Assembly (NCBI GenBank): GCA_025266875.1
Contig: JALLLT010000024.1
Coordinates: 372,001-436,000, forward strand
Origin: Fennellomyces sp. T-0311
Lineage: Eukaryota > Mucoromycota > Mucoromycetes > Mucorales > Lichtheimiaceae
DNA: 64,000 nt
Direction: 5' to 3'
Shown: piece by piece, positions 57,401 through 64,000 of the stretch
Layout: each line of letters begins with the position of its first letter
Numbering within the stretch: the stretch's first letter is position 1
Position numbers and translations under genes: made by a program
The notes under the pieces: model-generated
What the model saw: the letters and a program-made list of their open reading frames with translations, nothing else
What the model was told of the DNA's origin: nothing
The model's database searches: none

Positions 57401-58269
57401 CATGTGCTCCTTGACGTCTACAGAACAAGTTTGCCGAATTAATTATAGTTTCAAATGACTTGAAAGTGTCAAACGTACTTGTCATGGCCTGATTTGAAAA
57501 TAGTACAGACATAATGCCTAGAAACGATGTGTTCATTTTAGGTATCACGTATAAGGCTATTAATTATAAGTAAGTTCACCACAAGTCAAACAAAGGAAAC
57601 CCCACAAAGCAAGTGGTATATACCTTGACCCTGTGGACCTCTCCTACAGTCATGAAACGTAGCAAAAGTATCTCGGGAGTCTTCTACCCAAGGACCATCG
57701 GCCTTATTCGCAATATCATGTATTAACTAATAGCAGTAGACATGCACCACATGTGCTACATATTTACCTCACCTCTTGGAACATCATGAAACGGCATGAC
57801 TGAAGCAAGTCTACAGTGGAACCCCGCCTTTTGCACATCCCCGCCTTTTGCACATCCCCGCCTTTTGCACATAATTTGAGGTAAACCCGCATGTGCAAAA
57901 AGCGAGGTTCAACTGTATACGCTTTGGCGTAGAGTGTTTGGTTTGTAAAATCTGGTGCGGCCGCGAAGGCCTCCTCATTTTCCAAAACCCTGCGTAAATG
58001 CAAGTTTAAAATATTGAATGCATCACGCTTTAACGTTGTGTGGATTTTGGCAATTTGCTTCAAAATGTCCTGTTTACTACAGTACTGCTGTTTGAGTCCA
58101 AGAGTACATGATGTAAAAATCTTTCTTAAGTACACATACTTCCAGATATAGCTAATCCTCGTTTAGTGAAGGATGGAGTGCTGCTACTCGACTACACACT
58201 GTGATGCCTTCCCGGGAGAGCTAAATTAATAAAAGAATCGACGTTTTCAGCGGGCACTTGTATGCTCAT
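54440..58269 (-). pseudogene. Fanzor (eukaryotic TnpB-like, OMEGA) nuclease relic
   Basis: About a dozen exon-like blocks with splice sites follow the order of a Fanzor protein. A start block reads MSIQVPAENVDSF, then REGITVCSRVAALHPSLNED. Next come QYCSKQDILKQIAKIHTTL and RDAFNILNLHLRRV, then VKEHMARNLPKYLKN, then TFWETLYRIG and FSGSIETDGG (the TDG block shared with TnpB). LVGIDPGMDP at about 55,960 is the RuvC-I aspartate, followed by RHYQHQVMQNW, EFGWQRDHRP and IVAYGDAVLSHMSG at about 55,230 (RuvC-II region), and a degraded zinc ribbon and RuvC-III (ENCSIALIN at about 54,460). Fanzors are RNA-guided DNA nucleases. Lesions: frameshift near 58,225, TAG at 58,152-58,154, a MITE at 57,814-57,915, TGA at 57,365-57,367, a stop after AFRKS (about 55,105) and frameshifts in the zinc ribbon. 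The stretch 56,210-56,440 was not assigned. Confidence 0.73.
57814..57915. mobile_element. pogo/Tc1-mariner-like MITE, 102 bp, TA target duplication
   Basis: The left end CAGTGGAACCCCGCCTTTTG and right end (reverse complement) CAGTTGAACCTCGCTTTTTG are nearly identical for about 25 bp. Both sides are flanked by TA (57,812-57,813 and 57,916-57,917). CAGTxGAACC termini with TA duplication are typical of pogo-like elements. The left half holds three exact head-to-tail copies of a 17-bp unit (57,822-57,872) that begins in the terminal repeat. No coding capacity. It sits within a minus-strand open frame of the Fanzor relic and is itself free of stops in that frame. Confidence 0.85.
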
Positions 58270-58395
58270 TTTGGGAAAAGACCATCAGTGAAATGATGGG
58301 AAGAGCTGGGAGAAAAAAAGAATGAGCTACGTATTTATTTTTGTTGACTTTTGTTTTTGGAACTCGATGGACAGCAATACATTGTCAGTCGGATC

Positions 58396-58713
58396 ACTGC
58401 AAAAAATTTTTGGGTGAATTTTGGGTGGATGAGTTTTTGAGGTGATTAGTTCAAAAGTTATAATTTATTTTTGAGAGGTAATAGACCAGCTCCTAGAGGT
58501 ATTAGGTCTCTCCCTTGCGGTTCGAAGGTGTCGTTAAATTTGTACAAAAGGATGAGAAAATCCATGCTTGAAAAAAAACCATATTGGTGAACGAAAAAAA
58601 AAGCAGACCAGTGTAGCCCAAGATGGTAGGTAGTTTTGAGGTGATTAAACATAAGCTTTTTAACCACTTCGAAAAATTATTCACCAAAATTCACGCCAAA
58701 ATTTTTTGCAGTG
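58396..58713. mobile_element. CACTG-ended MITE, 318 bp, 3-bp duplication
   Basis: Left end CACTGCAAAAAATTTTTGGG and the reverse complement of the right end CACTGCAAAAAATTTTGGCG match over about 35-40 bp with few changes, and similarity continues weakly (GAGGTGATTA at 58,439 and again, inverted context, near 58,640). The triplet GAT flanks both sides. CACTR termini plus a 3-bp duplication fit a non-autonomous CACTA/EnSpm-type element. No transposase; the small frames inside are low in complexity. Confidence 0.72.
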
Positions 58714-58960
58714 GATAATGCATCACAGCATCGATGTTCTTGAAATATTTTGCTGTCTGTGATAGCAACGCCATACTCTGGTTGTATAAGTGAATACCGA
58801 CGACAACTGATCGTACAAATTGTCGTCAATACGATATATGCTTCCGGTGGCCATTAACTGGAACCCACACGATTACCGGGATGGAGAATTCCCTCGGCTG
58901 TCGTATACCCACGAAATGAAAGCAGCTTGACGATATGTACGCAGAGAATCAGGCTCGCAA
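58714..58960 (-). pseudogene. coding-like relic, unassigned, cut by the CACTG MITE
   Basis: Minus strand reads HIVKLLSFRGYTTAEG, then after a frame change MATGSIYRIDDNLYDQLSSV and VWRCYHRQQN. Across the MITE (one copy of the GAT triplet kept) an open frame resumes as DAVMHYPTDNVLLSIEF. Codon composition looks protein-like but with breaks; it may be an upstream gene or another transposon fragment rather than part of the Fanzor. No family recognised. Confidence 0.3.
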
Positions 58961-59039
58961 AAAATTGTGAGCGAACGAAAAAGAAGAGACTTTGTGTAAT
59001 CATCGTTACAGCAGATAATAAAGCTTAATCTTGCTCTAA

Positions 59040-59357
59040 ACTAGGTCTTTACAAGCGGTAAAGCTTTGGGTATATAAGAAAGGGATTTTCCTACCTTATT
59101 TTACGGTATCAGCAGTACCTTTTGACAGAAAACAAGTACCAGAGCTATACGTACTCGACCCGTTTATCATCGAGAACTTTGATAAAAGAACTCCTAATAA
59201 ACAAGTTTGTGTGGATTTCCGAATTATCGAGCGAGATACAACCAATTGGCTACGAAATGAGTCATCACCCCTACCTTATCCTATTGACATCATCATAACA
59301 GTTGATGCTTCATTAACTTTGGGACCATCATTATTTTCAACACCAGTAGTGTATTAG
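59040..59357 (+). pseudogene. 105-codon open frame without ATG, unassigned exon or fragment
   Basis: A stop-free frame from a TAA (59,037-59,039) to a TAG (59,355-59,357) without a start codon, so it is missed by ATG-based calling. It is protein-like: KLWVYKKGIFLPYFTVSAVP, then VPELYVLDPFIIENFDKRTP, QVCVDFRIIERDTTNW and a hydrophobic end. An acceptor-like CTAAACTAG stands at its start, so it may be the last exon of a gene whose 5' part is lost or beyond the MITE. No family recognised. Confidence 0.4.
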
Positions 59358-62300
59358 CTATTCTATAGCTACTTCGCTACTCTTCTTCCCGGCCGGTTAT
59401 GAAAGTATTTAGCGAAAGTCAGGCAGTCATGCCCATACAACTATCAGTACTGCTATGGACACGCAGCTTTTTACTTTTGAATTGTACTATTACACTTATG
59501 TAGCAAATAAATAATTCCCAAATATATGCAATCAATACGTACGATAATATGTTGAAGCAAAATACAAGAATCAAGTGAAAGCATATTATAATACTAAGCC
59601 AAGCATTCCTAAGATAAATGGAAGTACTACATTACAGTATGTTGTTGAAATAGGAAATTGTTTGTGATATAAGAGATCTGTGTGAATCAGGGTTCACGAT
59701 AGAAGTTGAAATAAGAGAAATAGAAAGGGCGAGTTAACCAAAAGGAGATATATGCTCCTAGCTTGAAGTTGACAAGGTATGGTCAAGATAATTGAGGTCA
59801 AGTTAACTGCTTTATTTCATTCGATACCCTTGTGGTATTTATATGTTTCTGTGATAAAGCTTCGCGTAATCTGACTATGGATAAAACTGATTGTACCGGA
59901 AGCACAATATGATAAAAGTTTGGAAGTGCAACTCGTAAAGATCCGGGTGCGGAAGAAGAGAACGATGGTGCAGATGCACCATATAATAGAATAGACAACA
60001 GGTACAGAGGTCATGTATATGCGGAAAAGGGAACAGGAACCGTAGTATCAACGGAAAAGAGTAGCGGAGAATTTTCGTTACAACGTATTTAAGATATGCG
60101 TTCCCAGGCTACGGTGTATGTCCCTAAGAGGTATTATAGTTATGGGCTACTTACCTTAAGTGCTTCTATGTATTATGGACGAACGATACCATGCTTTAGC
60201 TAGCTGAATCCTGAAATACATTGAATTGTACTTTACGTACCTACATGGATTGGTTGACGTATTTGGTACCTAAGTACTATGTGTTACGTACGTACGATGT
60301 AATTTTAAAATGAAAAAAAGCTGTATGTCTGAGATAATGCTCTACAGCTATATATGGATATCAGCTCTCTCTCTGTACGCATACGTGAAACCTGAGAAGA
60401 AGCATCATCTTGGAGGTGGTTTATGCTAGTTAAATGATGTAGTGCCAGTATCTGTACCTTTTGTGTTGTCTGAGGTAGGTTCGGTGCGCAAAAGTAAGCG
60501 GTATGTATAAATGTCATGATTATTAACCGGGGACCAGTAGGAAACAGTTATGATTCGGTTCCTCTTGTTCGTGCTTCCCCAGTGATAATTATGTACCTCC
60601 CAGTGACTGGTTAGAATGACTTATATGTAATTGGTGGAATATAGAGGAGATAGGTAAGAGTGGAAAAATACAAAAAGATATCTTCGAAGGCAACAGCCAC
60701 TTTGCCAATCACTTTACCCTCATACACGCTACTAAAGGGCAACACAAGGTGCCAGAACGCGAAACATCCCCATCTTATTACAACATTACATGTTGAAACT
60801 ATAATACAATATGCACCAGAGAGCCGTGATTAACTTTTAACATCATTGGCTAGATGCGAGGAGTTCCCATACTATGGATACAGAGGCACAGTTGCTTAAC
60901 TTCTTATCATTGGCTGGGTCTCTACCCCAGGGGTTTTTAAACCCGCAGTAATATGGCAATCTTCTGGATCTTGATTTATAGCAATAGTTAATGAGCGTTC
61001 AGTTCGTAATACGTACGTATCTAGAATAATTGGCGTTAAATTATTTATAGCAATCGCGCTCGACGACATAACTTGCATGACCAATATCCTACTGATAAGT
61101 ATCGTAATATGAACACAGTGAAATTTCGTAACCTTCATTATGTATCTGTTTAATATTAGTGGCTGTTATTCAGGTTATCGCCACTTCACAGTGTATCTAG
61201 TCTGCTTCCCTTTCACCCTGCTGTGTGCTAGTTGAAATTTATCCTGTCTTCAAAAGCGTTGGACCTTCCCAGTTTAAAGGTTTTTATTGTAAATGCCAAT
61301 AACAGAGTATTTGAAGTGGGCGTCAAGTTGGCCTCTTTTTAAATACTTAAGATGCTTGTAAAACTTATTGGAATAGGTAGCGACCTATGATGTCTGTACA
61401 AGAATGCCGAAAAATCTATAAGGAATTGAAGCGAGCGAAAAGTAGGGAAGCTGGAAAAATAGTGCGTGGAATACTCTATCCTATTCCTATACGTAGTATA
61501 ATAGTTAGAATTATGTTACTCTAAAAGGACGGCACGTTTTAGAATATTAAGGGGATGGATAGTGGTGGGCGTTCCGAACAACTGGAAAAACTGGCACAAT
61601 ATAAGTATTCAATACGATCTGTATGTACACTGCAGCAATAAATGTCGGATGCACATCGTATTAATATTTTAGTAATGGACTCTGCACGCAGGATATTACT
61701 TAATATAGGATTACGTCCAGCCTTGTTGAGAAAAAGTTTGGTGAACCAGTACAACGGATGGTAACAAAAGACGGATCGCTGCTAATGGAGTAATTCTAAT
61801 TTTGATATGGAATCCCTAGAAAATCTCCAGGAAACATACTTTTTTATACATGCTTATAAAAATTGTGCTTCCACATTTTCTATATTAGTCGCGTTGCTAC
61901 ATCATCGATTATACATTCATTTTTCGAATCTCACTCATAAAAACTTTCGCGCTGGTGTATAACCTCGATGGATTCACATTCTACGGAGAAATGATAAGTC
62001 CCCGATCCAGCTGCCAGTAGGGATTGTATGCTGACTAACAGACCCGCCTGTATGCGAAAAAGGAGAGACCTAGTGCCCAGATCGATCATGTGGGCAACCC
62101 ATAAATGATAGTGGTACTCTCCTTTGTACTATAATCTACTTTCCCTGAAAAATTACATAAGTTATGACGATTTACTCCAGTGGGTGTTTCTTTCAACCTG
62201 TCTGGAATAAATTAAAAAAGCAGAATATCAGGCAATAATCCAAATATAGGAGTGCATTTCTGCATATATCCGTAATACCAAGATTCAATGTAATTGGGGA

Positions 62301-62582
62301 GCTTCCTGTAAGCGATTTAAAAACCACATTACGGAATAGACCGTGTTCGCGCAAAGAAATGCTTCCCGTTTTCCTGCTATCCCGAAAACCACTAACTGTG
62401 AGAAAAACACAACCATGCCGTAAAAGGGGCCAGGGAAATATTCTGCTGCTTTCCCGCTAAGATCTAGTCGAGTAAGAGTATAAGCCAGCCAATCGGATCA
62501 TTCAACGTTCGTTATGTAACAGGTGAAGGGTCTAGCGGGAAAACCATGTAATCGACATACCACTACACCTATCGCGTCCACC
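59358..62582. other. 3.2 kb AT-rich gene-poor region
   Basis: No supported gene, RNA or repeat. Open frames are short and without protein-like composition. Confidence 0.55.
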
Positions 62583-62590
62583 TATATATA
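62583..62590 (+). promoter_or_regulatory. TATA box of the lactonase gene
   Basis: TATATATA 60-67 bp upstream of the ATG, within CCACCTATATATAGG. Confidence 0.55.
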
Positions 62591-62649
62591 GGCCAAGGTT
62601 TGTCGTCAGGAGCGAGATCGCTCTTCATTGCCCCTTCCATTTGTTAACA

Positions 62650-63823
62650 ATGCGTTATTTGGCAACTCTGGCAACATTAGCATCAACGCTCATTCTCCAG
62701 CATCGCGTAGTTCAAGCAATGCCCGTTTACGTATCCGGCTATACCGACAATGGGGGTCAAGGCATTTACTTGTATGATTGGGACGAAACTACCGGACAAC
62801 TCACTGGTGGTTCGCTTGTGGCCGAGGCTAACGCTCCGTCATACTTTGTAACCAAGTTAAATACAAATACACTGTATGCCGTGAGTGAAGTTGGGGATTA
62901 TGACGGCACTGGCGGTGGCTCAGTGATCGCATACAAGCGTAACCCGTCCGATGGGTCACTCACAGAGATAAACGAAGAAGCCACCTATGGTGCTTCCCCT
63001 TGTTATGCAGTGACGGACGGTGAAAATGTCTATACCGCGAATTACATGAGTGGTTCGGTATCATCCCTGCCGATCATTGCTTCTGGAGGCGTAGGTCCGC
63101 TTGGCTACCTACTCAATCACACCTCTCCGCCATCCGGTGGTGTCCCTGATCGCCAGGAAATGGCTCATGCTCACTCATTCGACTTCATCGACGAAAACTG
63201 GGCCGTCTCTTGCGACTTGGGAACTGATGAAGCAGTTGTGTACAAGCGAAAGCACAATGGCAAATATGTGCAATCAAGTGCATTCACTTTCCCCAATGGT
63301 ACTGGACCCCGACATGCAGCTGTTAGCCACAGTCGAGAACGTGTTTATGTCATGACCGAACTTGACCCACCCCAGGTGTTTGTGCTTGCATTCAACCGCA
63401 AGACTGGTAAGCTGACTGAAGTGGAACGACATCGCGCATCCCCAGAAGGACAGACAGGTGGTGGTGCTGAGATTGAGCTGTCACAGGACGGCAGATTCTT
63501 GTACGCGTCAGTACGTGATATCAATCTCATTGCGGTCTATGCTGTCGATCAAGGTACTGGAAAACTCAGCATCGTGGATTTCCAATCGACTGGCGGTGAC
63601 CATCCACGATACTTCAAGATCGATCCCTCCGGTAAATACTTGCTCGTTGGCAATATGGTCGGTATCCAACATCAGTGACGTTTGAAGTTGTTTACTAAGT
63701 TATTCAATTGCATAGAACTCGAACAACATCGTGGTGTTCAAGATCAACCAGGCGACTGGACTTTTGGAGGATGGACAAACCATCGAGCACCCACAGCCAA
63801 CTTGTTTCAAATTCTGGACTTAG
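62650..63823 (+). CDS. secreted beta-propeller lactonase (6-phosphogluconolactonase-like)
   Basis: 371 residues; exons 62650-63657 and 63716-63823 (58-nt intron). The ATG chosen starts a classic signal peptide (MRYLATLATLASTLI..., cleavage after VVQA); an ATG-less extension of three codons upstream is not used. The body is the seven-bladed lactonase family (Pfam Lactonase): YVSGYTDNGGQGIYLYDWD, TLYAVSEV, YTANYMSGSV, HAHSFDFI, GPRHAAVS, YVMTEL, ELSQDGRFLYASVR, DHPRYFKIDPSGKYLLVGN, and SNNIVVFKIN in exon 2. Family members include bacterial Pgl and fungal muconate cycloisomerase-like lactonases. A secretion signal is unusual for a pentose-phosphate enzyme and suggests an extracellular lactone substrate. 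Usual length fits a full-length gene. Confidence 0.86.
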
Positions 63824-64000
63824 AGAGATATTTAATATTACATATAAACTTTTGCTGGGCGAACAGTGACAATCTACCTGGGATGCTATGTACGTACATA
63901 CGTGCAGTTGTCGAGTTCTTGATACTTTGGCGTTGAGATGTATCCTATACTATATATATTAATTGAGCAACTGCTGCATTTGGCATCAATAGCTACTACT

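Noticed and set aside
57822..57872. Short tandem repeat that might suggest a CRISPR-like array
   Set aside because: Units are adjacent without spacers and lie within a MITE terminal repeat in a eukaryotic genome.
58458..58687. Small minus-strand frames of 61-69 codons
   Set aside because: They lie wholly inside the CACTG MITE and change with its inverted repeats.

Overview
The window is nuclear DNA of a filamentous fungus, most likely an early-diverging one (Mucoromycota, probably Mucorales; this is inferred from gene content and intron style, not from a search). Nearly every gene is cut by short (about 50-70 nt) GT-AG introns that can be placed by protein continuity. Codon-biased housekeeping genes sit beside AT-rich, gene-poor stretches. 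Coordinates below are genomic spans; exon limits given in the entries were worked out by hand so that reading phase is kept across every junction.

Region 0-9.4 kb (+ strand): the C-terminal ~1,790 residues of a DOP1 (Dopey) trafficking protein running in from the left edge, an LMBD1-type lysosomal cobalamin transporter, a possible small membrane protein and a two-finger C2H2 transcription factor. Region 9.5-14 kb: an uncertain small ORF, a decayed partial copy of an MFS drug transporter, and the intact DHA1-type MFS gene from which it was duplicated. Region 14.6-23 kb (- strand): protein O-mannosyltransferase (PMT4 type), a YPP1/TTC7-like TPR protein and ARF1. Region 23.7-35.4 kb: SPT4, a three-RRM protein (NAM8/CSX1 type), mitochondrial isoleucyl-tRNA synthetase, a BTB protein and GSK-3 kinase. 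Region 36-48.9 kb: a 2 kb AT-rich stretch with a long hairpin, mitochondrial ribosomal protein bL36m, a WDR6/RTT10 WD-repeat protein, a 4.5 kb gene-poor stretch and highly expressed GAPDH.

Region 49-62.6 kb is the accessory part. It holds an ankyrin-like relic; an intact 550-residue nuclear gene with three NUMOD4/HNH-type repeats behind a charged coiled coil; an aldo-keto reductase pseudogene; and a decayed Fanzor (eukaryotic TnpB-like, OMEGA-family) nuclease. The Fanzor relic has stop codons and frameshifts, and a 102-bp pogo-like MITE with a TA duplication lies inside it. A 318-bp CACTG-ended MITE with a 3-bp duplication lies just upstream. Several unassigned coding-like fragments follow. 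The window ends with a secreted beta-propeller lactonase (6-phosphogluconolactonase-like).

The most interesting material is the 50.8-59.4 kb nuclease and mobile-element island: two unrelated RNA- or DNA-targeting nuclease families lie within 6 kb of each other, one apparently intact and one dead, with two MITE families in or next to the dead one.
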